Assembly: GCF_020697055.1 (NCBI RefSeq)
Contig: NZ_JAJFBP010000028.1
Coordinates: 47,721-111,720, forward strand
Reading direction: 5' to 3'
From: Panacagrimonas sp.
GTDB lineage: Bacteria > Pseudomonadota > Gammaproteobacteria > Nevskiales > Nevskiaceae
Length of the DNA: 64,000 nucleotides
Part shown: piece after piece, positions 1 through 9,837 of the stretch
Layout: each line of letters starts with the position of its first letter
Position numbering within the stretch: position 1 is the stretch's first letter
Notes under the pieces: generated by a model
The model's input: the letters and a program-made list of their open reading frames with translations, nothing else
What the model was told of the DNA's origin: nothing
Databases searched by the model: none
Made by a program: the position numbers and the translations under genes

Positions 1-1391
1 CGGCCGATGAAATCGACGGCCTTGATCCCGAGCGCCGCTTCCACCGCCGCGTTGATGTAGCGGTAGCGCAGTTCGCGATCGAGACGCGCGATGACGTCGG
101 GCGCGTTCTCGACCAGCGTCTTGAACTCGCGGTCGCGCTGGTAGAGCAGGCGTTCGACCTTGGCGCGCTCGGTCACGTCCTCGACCACCTCGATCCAGCC
201 GCTCACGGCGCCACCGGCGTCGCGTTCGGGCACCAGCCGCGCGCGGATCTGGCGCACGCCGGCCGACTTGAACGGGATCGCACAGGCGACCGTCACCGGT
301 TCTCCCTGCAGCACGCGCGCGTAGGAGGGCTCCAGCGTCTGCATCGCCGCGTCGCCGATCAGCTCCGCGATCGATCTGCCCGGCACCGACTCGGCGTCCA
401 CGTCGAGCAGGTTGCGGGCGTACGCACGATTGGCGAAGTGGTAGCGGCGTTCTCGCGTGCAGCGCGCGATGCCGATCGGCAGGGTGTCGTTGAGGGTGCG
501 CAGCTGGCGCTCCTGTTCGACGATGCCGCTGACCAGGTCGCGCTGCTCGCTGATGTCCTCGCAGACGCCGATCACGCGATCCACCGCGCCGTCCTCGCCG
601 AACACCGGCACGGCGCGGTCGCGCACCCAGCCCAGGCTGCCGTTGCCGCGCACGATGCGGTACTCGCAGACGAAGTCGTGGCCCTGCGCGAGATCGGCGA
701 GCGCGGCTTCGACCTGCTCGCGATCCTCGCGATAGACGTGCTCGATCCAGTAGCCGCTGCCGGCATAGAACCCGCGCGCCGGCAGATCCCACAGCCGCTC
801 GCAGGCCGGGCTGATGTAGAGCCGGCGCATGCGCCGCCAGTCGAGGATCCAGTAGACGTCGCCGAGTGTCTCGACCAGGTGGCGGAATCGCTCGGCGTTG
901 GCGCGCAGCTCGTCCTCGGCCGGCGCGCCGTCGGCGCGCCCGACGGAGTCGGCGGGTTCGGTTCCCACGCGCGCACGTCGTTCGACCCACAGGCTGAGCA
1001 GGCCGCACACGGTGCCGTCGGGATCGCGCAGCGGCAGGCGCGTGACGTGCCAGTGGTGCGCGTAGCCGGCCGCGACGAACCGTTCCTCGCGAACGCTGGC
1101 CTCGCCACGCGACATCACGTCGCGATCGTGCGATTCGGCGCGATGGCCGTCGGCGTTCGGGCACAGCTCGGTGAGCCGGTATCCGCTCACTGGCGGCCCG
1201 CCGAACAGATCGAGCGCGCGCAGCGCCGCGTCGTTGGCGTAGACGAAGCGACCGTCGAGATCGACGCAGGTGACCGGCTCGGACATCGGGCCGGCGATCG
1301 TGGCAAGGCTGTCGCCTCCCGCATGCCAGGCCTGCAGCAAGGCGCCGCTCACGTGCAGGGGGCCGTGGGCGCTGGGCGGGCGGGAGGGCAT
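1..1391 (-). CDS. multi-PAS sensor protein (partial, C-terminus beyond left edge)
   Basis: Open frame from ATG 1391 running off the left edge, about 463 codons visible. The visible part holds at least three PAS modules and the start of a fourth. PAS1 covers roughly residues 35-140, PAS2 (with a PAC-like end reading VIGVCEDISEQR) about 170-290, PAS3 about 295-420, and a fourth begins at FKTLVENAPDVIARLD. There is no signal peptide or membrane segment in this part, so it is probably a cytoplasmic sensor feeding a histidine kinase or GGDEF/EAL output that lies outside the window. The start is 17 nt downstream of the asmA-like stop, so it is probably the last gene of that operon. The output domain is unknown. 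Confidence 0.85.
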   Translation of the reverse strand, partial: MPSRPPSAHGPLHVSGALLQAWHAGGDSLATIAGPMSEPVTCVDLDGRFVYANDAALRALDLFGGPPVSGYRLTELCPNADGHRAESHDRDVMSRGEASVREERFVAAGYAHHWHVTRLPLRDPDGTVCGLLSLWVERRARVGTEPADSVGRADGAPAEDELRANAERFRHLVETLGDVYWILDWRRMRRLYISPACERLWDLPARGFYAGSGYWIEHVYREDREQVEAALADLAQGHDFVCEYRIVRGNGSLGWVRDRAVPVFGEDGAVDRVIGVCEDISEQRDLVSGIVEQERQLRTLNDTLPIGIARCTRERRYHFANRAYARNLLDVDAESVPGRSIAELIGDAAMQTLEPSYARVLQGEPVTVACAIPFKSAGVRQIRARLVPERDAGGAVSGWIEVVEDVTERAKVERLLYQRDREFKTLVENAPDVIARLDRELRYRYINAAVEAALGIKAVDFIG

Positions 1392-1407
1392 GCCGGATGC
1401 GTTCCCG

Positions 1408-3375
1408 TCACGGTTTGCCGACAGCCGCCGCCGGTGCGCGTGCGCTGCGCTCGGCCGCGCTCACCAGCGCGTCGCAGTCGGCGTTCTTGCCCGGCCCGGT
1501 CTCGATCAGCGGCAGCAGCGCGGCGATCGGATTGACGAGCGCGCCGAGCACCGCCGCGATGCCGCCCTTGATCAGCAGCGAGCGGTCGGGACGAATCTGC
1601 GGGTTCTTCAGCGTGCCGCGCACGTGCAGCGGCGAGCGCAGCGTCAGCGGGCTGAAATCCTTGGGCAGCGGATACACCGTCAAGTCCAGCGACTCCTTTC
1701 CCATGTCGATCTGGCCTTCGACATGGATGTTGGTATCGGTGGTGTCGACGACGAAGGCGCGCGGTTTGAACACGCCGTCCTTCGCTTCGAGGTCCAGTAC
1801 CGCGCAGCGTACCCGTACCGTCCTGTCGCCGCGCACCATGAAACCGATGGCCTCGGCGGCGTCGAGTCCCGCGCCCTCGAGCAGCAGGTTGCTGAACTGT
1901 CCTCCACGCATCGCCACGCCCAGTTCGCCGTCGGCGTTGCCGAGCAGCTCGGCGGTGGACTTGCCGCGGCTCTTCATCACCGCGCGTCCGCCGATCAGGC
2001 CGGTGCTCTTGTCGACCAGCTGGTTGGCCGGCAGCAGCCTGCCCAGATCCACGCGCGAGAAATTGGTGCGCAGGTCCAGGCCGATCGCGGGCTCACGGGC
2101 GTCGAGCACGAGGTTGGATTCGATGCGGCCGCCGGCGACGCCGAAGTCGATCGGCTCGAGCTTGAGCAGTCCGTGATCGAGCGTCAGGTGCGTGCGCAGA
2201 TTGTCGAGCGGCATCTTCTCGTGCTTGATGCTCAGCGCGTGGAATTCGACGTCCGCGTCCATCGAGCGCAGCTGCGGAAGATTGACCGGCTTGTCCGGCA
2301 GCAGGTGCGGATCGGCCTGCTCGCGCGCCGCTTTGACCTCCTGTTGCGGCGAGGCGGTCTCGCCCGGGCCGGTTTCCGGCGTGGCGCCGACCATGCCCGC
2401 GAGATCGTCGAGGTCGAGCTGCTTGGACTTCAGCTTGGCCACCAGGTTCGGCCGATCGTTGGCGTAGGTGGCGGTGAGCGTGCCGGACAGATCGCTGTCG
2501 CCGACGTGACCGTCGAACGCCTGGAACGTCCACTTCGGTCCTTCGTGGATCAGCAGGCCCGCGACGCGATAGGGCGGCGTCTCGGGCAGCACCAGGCCGG
2601 TCAGCGGATGCAGCGCCGCGAGCGTGTCGCCCTGCACGTCGAGCTGCACGCGCGCCGCGGTGAACGCCTGCAGGCCGGTGACCGTGCCTTCGAACTTCGC
2701 GCGCGTCTTGCCGGCGCGCACGCGTGCGTCGAACGGATAGGGCGTCTGCGTGTCGGCCAGGCTCAGCACCGGGCCGCTCTTCGCATCGGCTTCGAAATCC
2801 AGTCCGCGCAATGTGCCGGTGGCGGCGAGCACCAGGCTGCGTTCGATCTGCCTGCCTTCACGCGTCGAGATGTCGACCTCGATGTCGGTGCGCTCCGCCG
2901 GATCGAAATAGGTGATCTTGCCGCGATCGATGCGCACCCGGCCGATCTCCGGAGCCGCCTTGTCCTGGCCTTTTTCCTTCTCGTCGGGCCTGGGCGTGGC
3001 GATCCGCCAATTGCCGCCCTCGGGCGAGTTCTGCAGGTCGATGCGCGGTGCGGTGAGCGCGATGCTCGGCAGGCGCAGGCGACCCGCGATCAGCTCACGC
3101 AGGTCGATCGTGATGTCGGCGCGCTCGGCGCCGAGCATGTCCTGGGTCCGCGCCCAGGGCGCGTTGCCCAGGTGCACGTCGTCGAGCGTGACCCGCGGCG
3201 TCCATCCGAGATCGACATCCAGGTCTCCGCCGATCACGAAGCGCCGGCCGGTCTGCTGCTCGACCCGTTTCTCGATCGGGCGCTTGAACCAGTTCCAGTC
3301 CCACAGCAGCACCAGCGCGACGAGGGCAACCCCTATCGCGAGCGCGATGCCGCGACGGGTCGTGATGCGGGGCAT
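1408..3375 (-). CDS. AsmA family protein
   Basis: 655 aa from ATG 3375. This start was preferred over an upstream one because an N-terminal anchor follows directly (ITTRRGIALAIGVALVALVL, residues 3-22). The rest resembles AsmA/YhjG-type envelope proteins: an N-terminal AsmA-like block with repeated beta-rich segments and a C-terminal part with short phrases such as LDLRTNFSRVDLGRLL and LHVRGTLKNPQIRPD. Family members are anchored in the inner membrane with a large periplasmic domain and are linked to lipid transport or outer-membrane homeostasis. It lies third from last in a minus-strand run, 53 nt after the preceding small gene. Substrate is not deducible. Confidence 0.85.
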   Translation of the reverse strand: MPRITTRRGIALAIGVALVALVLLWDWNWFKRPIEKRVEQQTGRRFVIGGDLDVDLGWTPRVTLDDVHLGNAPWARTQDMLGAERADITIDLRELIAGRLRLPSIALTAPRIDLQNSPEGGNWRIATPRPDEKEKGQDKAAPEIGRVRIDRGKITYFDPAERTDIEVDISTREGRQIERSLVLAATGTLRGLDFEADAKSGPVLSLADTQTPYPFDARVRAGKTRAKFEGTVTGLQAFTAARVQLDVQGDTLAALHPLTGLVLPETPPYRVAGLLIHEGPKWTFQAFDGHVGDSDLSGTLTATYANDRPNLVAKLKSKQLDLDDLAGMVGATPETGPGETASPQQEVKAAREQADPHLLPDKPVNLPQLRSMDADVEFHALSIKHEKMPLDNLRTHLTLDHGLLKLEPIDFGVAGGRIESNLVLDAREPAIGLDLRTNFSRVDLGRLLPANQLVDKSTGLIGGRAVMKSRGKSTAELLGNADGELGVAMRGGQFSNLLLEGAGLDAAEAIGFMVRGDRTVRVRCAVLDLEAKDGVFKPRAFVVDTTDTNIHVEGQIDMGKESLDLTVYPLPKDFSPLTLRSPLHVRGTLKNPQIRPDRSLLIKGGIAAVLGALVNPIAALLPLIETGPGKNADCDALVSAAERSARAPAAAVGKP

Positions 3376-3428
3376 GTGGACCGGGTTCGTCCGCGTTGCA
3401 CCTCCGGGCGGGGCGCGGCGGAGCGGTC

Positions 3429-3872
3429 TCAAAGGCCACCGGAACGCGCCGCCTCGGGCGGTGCGATCGGGTGGATGCGGACGGATGCGGCGGCGGGACC
3501 CACGACCACCGGGCGGTCGGCGCGGGCGAGTTCGCGGCGCACCGGGTGCGAAAACCAGCGCTCCGCGATCACCAGCGACAGTCCCGCAAGCAGCAACGCC
3601 GGAGGCCGGCGTCCGGTGCGCACGCTGACCGTGAGCGCGGCGACACCGCCGATCAGCGCAAGCCAGCGCAGCGAGCGGCGCATGATCACGAGCGAGCCCT
3701 GCGCGACCTCGAAGGTCTCCGCCAGGTCGCGCGCGATGCCGGCGACACGCACCAGGTCCTGGCGATCGTCGCGCAGCTTGCCGAGCAGTTCGCGGCGTCG
3801 GGAAGTGTCGTCGTCGAGCGCGGTTCCCGGCGACGACGCGACCGGTTGCGCCGAGGGCGGTGCGAACGTCAC
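3429..3872 (-). CDS. small membrane protein in yqjK-like position
   Basis: 147 aa from GTG 3872. This GTG overlaps the stop of the preceding gene (GTGA, 4 nt), which decides the start. The first 60 residues are hydrophilic and predicted helical (RRRELLGKLRDDRQDLVRVA). Two hydrophobic stretches follow around residues 65-80 (LALIGGVAALTVSV) and 85-100 (ALLLAGLSLVI). In E. coli a yqjD-yqjE-yqjK set occupies the same order, so this gene is in the YqjK position, but I do not see clear sequence identity to YqjK. Function unknown; probably an inner-membrane partner of its two upstream neighbours. Confidence 0.7.
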   Translation of the reverse strand: MTFAPPSAQPVASSPGTALDDDTSRRRELLGKLRDDRQDLVRVAGIARDLAETFEVAQGSLVIMRRSLRWLALIGGVAALTVSVRTGRRPPALLLAGLSLVIAERWFSHPVRRELARADRPVVVGPAAASVRIHPIAPPEAARSGGL

Positions 3873-4243
3873 AGCGCCTTCTCCAGCGCGCGGCGATCCT
3901 TGTCGAGCTCCTCGATGCTGGTCGCGAAGATCGGCGCCGGACGCTGCTTGCGCGCGGTGAAGGCGCGATACGCCATCCAGGTTCCGATCGCCGCGAGCAG
4001 CACCAGCGCGACCATCGCGTGCGTGCGCCACGGCGTGTCCCAGACCAGGGCCAGCACCACGAGCGCGGCGAACTGCAGCGTCAGCAGCCCGGCGAACGCG
4101 GTCAGGACCAGGTACGCGAGCAGGCCGCCGAGTCGCTCGGTCTCGTCGCCGACCTCGCTCTGCAACAGCTTCAGGCGATTCTGCGCGGCGTCGATGAAGC
4201 CGTCGGCGATGCTGCGCAAGGTGTCGGTGAGATCGCGCTTCAT
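3869..4243 (-). CDS. phage holin family / YqjE-like membrane protein
   Basis: 124 aa from ATG 4243. An amphipathic N-terminus (SIADGFIDAAQNRLKLLQSE) precedes two membrane segments, about residues 45-70 (LAYLVLTAFAGLLTLQFAAL) and 80-100 (MVALVLLAAIGTWMAYRAF). This layout is typical of the holin-X/YqjE (DUF1469) family: small inner-membrane proteins encoded next to DUF883 proteins. It overlaps the next gene by 4 nt and follows the DUF883 gene by 61 nt. The family is often associated with stationary-phase or osmotic stress; a real holin role is not implied. Confidence 0.8.
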   Translation of the reverse strand: MKRDLTDTLRSIADGFIDAAQNRLKLLQSEVGDETERLGGLLAYLVLTAFAGLLTLQFAALVVLALVWDTPWRTHAMVALVLLAAIGTWMAYRAFTARKQRPAPIFATSIEELDKDRRALEKAL

Positions 4244-4304
4244 GGCGGGGTCGGGTCGGGACGTCGGCAGCGTGGCTTCCACGTCGAGCAGCTCGCGCTT
4301 TGGT

Positions 4305-4745
4305 TCAATGCCGCTTGGAAGACCTGGACGACGGCTTGGCTTCGCCGCCACTGCGCATCAGGCTGCTCGCGGCCAGGCCCAGCGCCACGCCCGCGACCGC
4401 GCCCGCCGCGATCGACTGCCAGGGGTTTTCGTGAACATAGGTGTCGGTGCGCTGCGCCATTTCACGCCCGCGATCCATCGCATCGGCCTGCAATCGCTTG
4501 ATCGTGGTGGTGGCGGTGTCCAGGCTCTGGCGCAGCTGATCGCGCACCTGCGAAATACTTTCGCCGGACACGCTGCTGGTGAGCTGCATCAGTTCCTGCG
4601 CGTGACCGACGAGCGTCTGCAGGTCGCCGATGAAGCGGTTACGGATGCTGCCGCCCGAATCGGCCTGCCCGCGCTCTGGTGGGATGGCCGACGAGGCGGC
4701 GCCAAAAATCGGATTCTCGGCGCTAGCCGCTCGTTCCTCTCTCAC
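4305..4745 (-). CDS. DUF883 (ElaB/YqjD-like) membrane-anchored protein
   Basis: 146 aa from GTG 4745, chosen because GAGGAGAA lies 6-8 nt upstream. The central region is a long helix (LQTLVGHAQELMQLTSSVSG onward). It is followed by the family's signature VHENPWQSIAAGAVAGVALG and a single C-terminal membrane segment with a basic tail. E. coli ElaB and YqjD anchor at the inner membrane by this C-terminus and bind ribosomes in stationary phase; ribosome binding here is inference. It is the first gene of the minus-strand operon. A sigma-54-like site lies 57-72 nt upstream and a GC-rich hairpin sits in the 5' leader. Confidence 0.85.
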   Translation of the reverse strand: MREERAASAENPIFGAASSAIPPERGQADSGGSIRNRFIGDLQTLVGHAQELMQLTSSVSGESISQVRDQLRQSLDTATTTIKRLQADAMDRGREMAQRTDTYVHENPWQSIAAGAVAGVALGLAASSLMRSGGEAKPSSRSSKRH

Positions 4746-4767
4746 GTTCGTTCTCCTCAAGGTGTGC

Positions 4768-4790
4768 AGGGCCGCGCCGTTCGCGGCCCT
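4768..4790 (-). other. GC-rich hairpin in the DUF883 leader
   Basis: Perfect 9-bp inverted repeat AGGGCCGCG/CGCGGCCCT with a 5-nt loop, 23 nt upstream of the DUF883 start. It has no U-run on either strand, so it is not an intrinsic terminator. If transcription starts near 4791 it would sit at the extreme 5' end of the mRNA, where it could protect against decay. Confidence 0.5.
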
Positions 4791-4801
4791 GGCCACCGGT
4801 T

Positions 4802-4817
4802 CGCAGAACTTGTGCCC
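4802..4817 (-). promoter_or_regulatory. sigma-54-like promoter for the DUF883 operon
   Basis: Reads GGGCACAAGTTCTGCG on the minus strand. Aligned to TGGCACGRNNNTTGCW it matches 9 of 13 defined positions, including GG at -24 and GC at -12 with correct spacing. The predicted transcript start is near 4791, about 45 nt before GTG 4745. Visual match only. Confidence 0.35.
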
Positions 4818-4857
4818 GTCAGGCGCGGCTCGAGGCGGCAGAAAAATCCGAGGCCGA

Positions 4858-6264
<1,407 letters not shown>

Positions 6265-6393
6265 GACCGCACTCCCAGGTCGCCGATGGCGAGCCGCGTT
6301 TTGCAGGGGGATGGAGCGGGCCCGATGCGGAACGCGTCCTGGCGCTCCGAGGCTCCCGAGTGCAAGGCCTTGTCCGGGCAGAGGACTTGCGAT

Positions 6394-6409
6394 GGGCACG
6401 AAAGCTGAG
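6394..6409 (+). promoter_or_regulatory. weak sigma-54-like site upstream of the DUF1328 gene
   Basis: Reads GGGCACGAAAGCTGAG. GGCACG and the purine match, but the -12 element is CTGA rather than TTGC (9 of 13 defined positions). It would start transcription near 6420, 37 nt before ATG 6457. Confidence 0.25.
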
Positions 6410-6456
6410 AAGCGGTAATCGTCCCGTTACGGACCCTGAACTTTCCGGAGGTTCCC

Positions 6457-6630
6457 ATGTTGAGGTATGCGGTCATCTTTTTCGTCATCGCTCTGATTGC
6501 GGCGGTATTCGGTTTCGGTGGCATCGCAGGTGCCGCGACCGAGATCGCTCGCATCCTGTTCGTCGTCTTCATCGTGCTGTTCCTGGTCTCACTGATCTTT
6601 GGCCGGGGGCGTGGCGGAAACGCGATATGA
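6457..6630 (+). CDS. DUF1328 small membrane protein
   Basis: 57 aa from ATG 6457, preceded by GGAGGT 4-5 nt upstream. Two hydrophobic helices fill the protein ([20 protein letters not shown], then [19 protein letters not shown]), with the [17 protein letters not shown] centre typical of DUF1328/YtjA proteins. These are tiny inner-membrane proteins of unknown role, often stress-induced. It is a single-gene unit: the next element is a strong terminator 28 nt downstream. Confidence 0.9.
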   Translation: MLRYAVIFFVIALIAAVFGFGGIAGAATEIARILFVVFIVLFLVSLIFGRGRGGNAI

Positions 6631-6657
6631 CGTAACGCAACGGGTGTTTTGATCTGG

Positions 6658-6684
6658 ACGACCCCGGCACTCCCGGGGTCGTTT
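6658..6684 (+). terminator. intrinsic terminator after the DUF1328 gene
   Basis: Perfect 10-bp stem ACGACCCCGG/CCGGGGTCGT with a 5-nt loop (CACTC), followed by TT. It ends the short DUF1328 transcript. Confidence 0.8.
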
Positions 6685-6861
6685 CGCGTCTGCACCCCGC
6701 ACGGCATGGCAACGGGTGTGCCATGCGTCATATCCAGCGAAAACGCGCTGTCCGCGGTCCCGCCGGGCGACGGGTCCGTGCAGTCTGCAATGAGAACGAG
6801 GCGAAAAGGGAAAGTTGCAACGAGCCCGCGAGCGGCCGTTCGGGCCGGAACAACGATCGGC

Positions 6862-7953
6862 TCAGGGCGTTGGAAGGTCGAAGCCGAACACGCTGCCGCC
6901 GCCTTCCCGGGCCTCGTACCATAGGTAGCCGCCCATCTGCGTGACGTCGTGCTTGGCGATCGCCAGTCCCAGCCCCGAGGAATACTCGCTGCGTTCGGAG
7001 GCCTTGGCCACGCTCAGGAAACGCGTGAACAGCCGGTCGCGCGCGTTCTCGGGAACGCCCGGTCCGCGGTCCATCACGCGGCACTGTGCAAAGCCCGTGG
7101 GCATGCGGCTGACCACGACCTCGATCGCACTGCCCGCCGGTGAGTACTGGATCGCGTTGGCGAGCAGGTTGACCAGCACGTTGCGCGTCACCTCGGGATC
7201 GACCATCGCCTCGGCCGGGATGCCGTCGACCTCGATGCGGACCCCGCGCGCTTCGGCGGCGGTGCGCTGGCCGCGGGCGGCGTTGCGCGCCAATTCCAGC
7301 AGATCGGTGCGCCGCGCGGAGAACTGGCGCAGACGCTCGCCCTCGGCACCGTGCGCGAGGAATCGCTGGATGAAATCCAGCGCCGAGCGCGTGTTCTCCA
7401 CGATCTCGGCGGTGAGCTCGGCCTGGCGCTCGGGCTTCTGCGAAGGCCGCTTGAGGAACTCCGCGGCGAACAGGATGCAGGTCAGCGGATTCTTCAGATC
7501 GTGCGCGACGACGCGCGTGATCTCCTCGCGATCCTTGAGCATCTGGCCGAGGCGATCGCGCGAGAGCTTGAGGTCGGCATGCGTGCGGACGCGCGCCAGC
7601 AGCTCCTCGAGCAGGAACGGCTTGGTGACGTAGTCGCGCGCGCCCGAGGCGAATCCGCGCTCGATCGCCTTTCGTTCGGACGAGCCGGTCAGAAAGATCA
7701 CCGGGATGTCGGCCAGGCCCGGCATGCGATGCAGCCGCTCGCAGGTCTCGAAACCGTCCATGTCCGGCATGCGCACGTCGAGCAGCACCAGGTCGGGCGG
7801 AATCTGCGCCGCGCGCTGCAGCGCTTCCGCGCCGCTGCCCGCGAGCACGGTTTCATACCCGGCGTCCTGCAGGAGCACGCTGAGCGCTTCGGCGCCCGAC
7901 GGCTCGTCATCCACGACCAGCACGACCGCCTTGCTGGAGGTCATCTTCGGCAT
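6862..7953 (-). CDS. receiver-histidine kinase (N-terminal REC, C-terminal HK)
   Basis: 363 aa from ATG 7953, with GGGAGAG 10 nt upstream. Residues 10-125 form a receiver domain with D15/D16, phosphoacceptor D59 (LVLLDVRMPDMDG) and K111. A short helix leads to a dimerisation/phosphotransfer domain with H151 (VVAHDLKNPLT), then an HATPase domain with DRGPGVP and SSGLGLAI. There is no membrane segment, so this is a cytoplasmic kinase controlled by phosphorylation of its own receiver. It is separated from the NtrC-like gene by the divergently read DUF1328 unit. A pathway link between kinase and regulator is plausible but unproven. Confidence 0.9.
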   Translation of the reverse strand: MPKMTSSKAVVLVVDDEPSGAEALSVLLQDAGYETVLAGSGAEALQRAAQIPPDLVLLDVRMPDMDGFETCERLHRMPGLADIPVIFLTGSSERKAIERGFASGARDYVTKPFLLEELLARVRTHADLKLSRDRLGQMLKDREEITRVVAHDLKNPLTCILFAAEFLKRPSQKPERQAELTAEIVENTRSALDFIQRFLAHGAEGERLRQFSARRTDLLELARNAARGQRTAAEARGVRIEVDGIPAEAMVDPEVTRNVLVNLLANAIQYSPAGSAIEVVVSRMPTGFAQCRVMDRGPGVPENARDRLFTRFLSVAKASERSEYSSGLGLAIAKHDVTQMGGYLWYEAREGGGSVFGFDLPTP

Positions 7954-8186
7954 TCGGTTCCATCTCTCCCGCACGTCCGCGCGCTCGTCGTCGGCATGAC
8001 CACGATCGGCGCGAAGGCTGTGCTGCTGTGCCGCGGGATTCTGTCACGCCGCGGGCGGCACCGACAGTTGACGGGACCTTCCGGACTTGCCGCGCGCGCG
8101 TTCCACCGCTAGCGCATTGCACGTACGACGCCGCCACTCGTTGCGCAATGCGGGGACGTCCGCGCGGTGCCACGCAACAACGGCGC

Positions 8187-8202
8187 GGGCACGCGCCGTG
8201 CG
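8187..8202 (+). promoter_or_regulatory. sigma-54-like site upstream of the entericidin-like gene
   Basis: Reads GGGCACGCGCCGTGCG. GG at -24 and GC at -12 have exact spacing and GGCACG matches; 9 of 13 defined positions in all. The predicted start is near 8213, 26 nt before ATG 8239. The core is also partly palindromic (GCACG/CGTGC), so a chance match is possible. Confidence 0.3.
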
Positions 8203-8238
8203 CCTCCCCGGTCCCGAAACACATTTGCAGGAGAGGTC

Positions 8239-8415
8239 ATGAAGACTTGGCTGACACGTGCGATCGCGGCGATGTCGCTGCTGGGTGCCACGTTGCTGGT
8301 GGGCTGCAACACGGTGGAAGGCGCCGGCAAGGATGTCGAACGCGCGGGCGAGAAGATCCAGTCCGCGAACTGCACCAGCGCAGACCAGGCGAACGATCCC
8401 GACTGCAACAAGTGA
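8239..8415 (+). CDS. entericidin A/B family lipoprotein
   Basis: 58 aa from ATG 8239, with AGGAG 7 nt upstream. The lipoprotein signal has a lipobox LLVGC (cysteine at residue 24) followed by NTVEGAGKDVERAGEKIQSA, the entericidin signature. The mature protein is a small lipid-anchored envelope peptide. In E. coli entericidins form a toxin-antidote pair induced in stationary phase; only one member is present here. Its stop overlaps the GTG start of the PRC-barrel gene, so the two are probably co-translated. Confidence 0.9.
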   Translation: MKTWLTRAIAAMSLLGATLLVGCNTVEGAGKDVERAGEKIQSANCTSADQANDPDCNK

Positions 8416-8990
8416 ACGCGGCCGTTGGCGGCACCCCCGCGGTTCCGCGACGCATTCCGCTGCACCTGGGTACCGACCCGGGTGCGCGGATCTCGCTGCG
8501 GTCGTTGCGCCGGACGCTCGGCACCGCGTCCGACGGCGTCATCGATGCGACCGCGCCGGCCGTCGCGGAGCCGGCCGGTGCAGAGGCCGGAACGGTTTAT
8601 CTGGACGACGCCGGCTCCGGGCCGGGCCAGAACGTGCTCACCGCCGAGTCGCTGCGCGGCGATCGCGTGCTGAACCGCGCTGGCGAGCGGCTCGGCAACA
8701 TCCGCGATGTCCTGCTCGACCTGCGCAGCGGCCGCATCGCGTACGCGGCACTGTCGTGCGATGGCGCGGCGGCGTTCGACGATCGCCTGCGCCCGGTGCC
8801 CTGGTCGGCCCTCACGCGGGATGCGGAGCACGCCTGTTTCGTGCTCGACATGACGCGAGATGCGTGGCTCACCGCGCCGGCATTCGAGCCGCATCACGAG
8901 TCGGACTTGGGCGACCTGTTCTTCGCGCGCACCGTGCACGCGTACTACGGCCGGCAAGCCGATTGGGAATCGATGCAGAACAGCGGTTGA
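8412..8990 (+). CDS. PRC-barrel domain protein
   Basis: 192 aa from GTG 8412, which overlaps the entericidin stop (GTGA). The first 75 residues are variable. A PRC-barrel-like module then covers roughly residues 80-155: GDRVLNRAGERLGNIRDVLL, LRSGRIAYAAL, RPVPWSALT. The C-terminus is acidic and aromatic (HAYYGRQADWES). PRC-barrel proteins bind RNA-processing or membrane partners and often accompany envelope-stress genes. The translational coupling to the lipoprotein suggests shared regulation. Start codon moderately sure. Confidence 0.75.
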   Translation: MNAAVGGTPAVPRRIPLHLGTDPGARISLRSLRRTLGTASDGVIDATAPAVAEPAGAEAGTVYLDDAGSGPGQNVLTAESLRGDRVLNRAGERLGNIRDVLLDLRSGRIAYAALSCDGAAAFDDRLRPVPWSALTRDAEHACFVLDMTRDAWLTAPAFEPHHESDLGDLFFARTVHAYYGRQADWESMQNSG

Positions 8991-8994
8991 GGGC

Positions 8995-9456
8995 TCAGGG
9001 CGGGTGACGTGCGAGCAGGCGCTCGAGCGGCCCGCCGATCACCAGCATCACCAGCGCCAGCAGCAGCGCGATCGCCACGATCGGCCACGCCGCCAGGCCG
9101 CAGACCACGCCGAGCGCCGCGGTGAGCCAGACCAGCGCGGCGGTGGTCAGCCCGTGCACGCGGTCTTCGCGCGTGTGCAGGATCACGCCGCCGCCGAGGA
9201 AGCCGATCCCCGCCATCAGGCCCTGGATCGCGCGTCCCACCGTCTCGTGGCTTTCGTCTCCGAGCGCGAGGTCGTAACGCACGGCCGCGACGGTGAGCGC
9301 GCACGACGCGATCGATACGACGGTCAGCGTCCGCAGGCCCAGCGGCTTGCCGTGCAGCTCCCGATCCAGACCGATGATGGCGCCGACGGCGGTGGCGGCG
9401 CCGAGCCGGCGCAGTGCGTCGAGCCAGCCGCCCTCCAGAAGAGCCGCTTCCACCAC
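8995..9456 (-). CDS. MgtC/SapB family membrane protein
   Basis: 153 aa from GTG 9456. It has four to five membrane helices with the family core AAVGAIIGLDRELHGKPLGLRT split as GAIIGLDRE and GLRTLTVVSIASC, then GRAIQGLMAGIGFLGGGVIL, all typical of MgtC/SapB. It lacks the long cytoplasmic tail of Salmonella MgtC and is close to short SapB-type members. The family is linked to acid or magnesium stress and to F-ATPase inhibition in pathogens; the role here is unknown. It lies 30 nt after the preceding minus-strand gene and converges with the PRC-barrel gene. Confidence 0.85.
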   Translation of the reverse strand: MVEAALLEGGWLDALRRLGAATAVGAIIGLDRELHGKPLGLRTLTVVSIASCALTVAAVRYDLALGDESHETVGRAIQGLMAGIGFLGGGVILHTREDRVHGLTTAALVWLTAALGVVCGLAAWPIVAIALLLALVMLVIGGPLERLLARHPP

Positions 9457-9486
9457 CGTGTCACGCGCCGGTTGGTCCGCGGCGGA

Positions 9487-9786
9487 TCAGCCGGCGGGCA
9501 CGCCCGCGGCGGCGGGCGTACCCATCGCCAGCGACGGCGGCGGTGCGTCGTTCGCGGTTTGCTCGTTGGCCGACTGGTTTCCGAGGAAGCGCGCGATCGC
9601 CAGCAAGCAGGACAACTCCTGCTGCCCCAGCGTGCCGTGCACGTCGATCGCCTTGCCGCGACCCCACAGGCGGACCGAGGCATCGAATCCGGACAAGCCG
9701 TGTGTGGCCAGGATGGTCTGGACCTGGTCCAGGTCCTGGTCGCTCAGGAACGTGGTCGTCATCGCGTGCTTGATATCGCTGTTCAT
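9487..9786 (-). CDS. hypothetical small protein
   Basis: 99 aa from ATG 9786. No recognised domain. The first 70 residues look globular, with a repeated pattern SGFDASVRLWGRGKAIDVHG and a cysteine in ELSCLLAIARFLG. The last 25 are Ala/Pro-rich and probably disordered. It sits 51 nt downstream of another small membrane protein and 30 nt upstream of the MgtC-like gene, so it belongs to that three-gene run. Confidence 0.6.
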   Translation of the reverse strand: MNSDIKHAMTTTFLSDQDLDQVQTILATHGLSGFDASVRLWGRGKAIDVHGTLGQQELSCLLAIARFLGNQSANEQTANDAPPPSLAMGTPAAAGVPAG

Positions 9787-9837
9787 GGGGTGGGTCCGGA
9801 GAGCGGTGGTCGAAGGAGTGGAAGAAGAAAGAAGTCG

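Noticed and set aside
1270..3960. 896-codon plus-strand frame and similar very long frames opposite the asmA, NtrC, glg and tre genes
   Set aside because: High-GC antisense shadows: Arg/Ala/Gly-rich, no domain, fully opposite genes with clear motifs.
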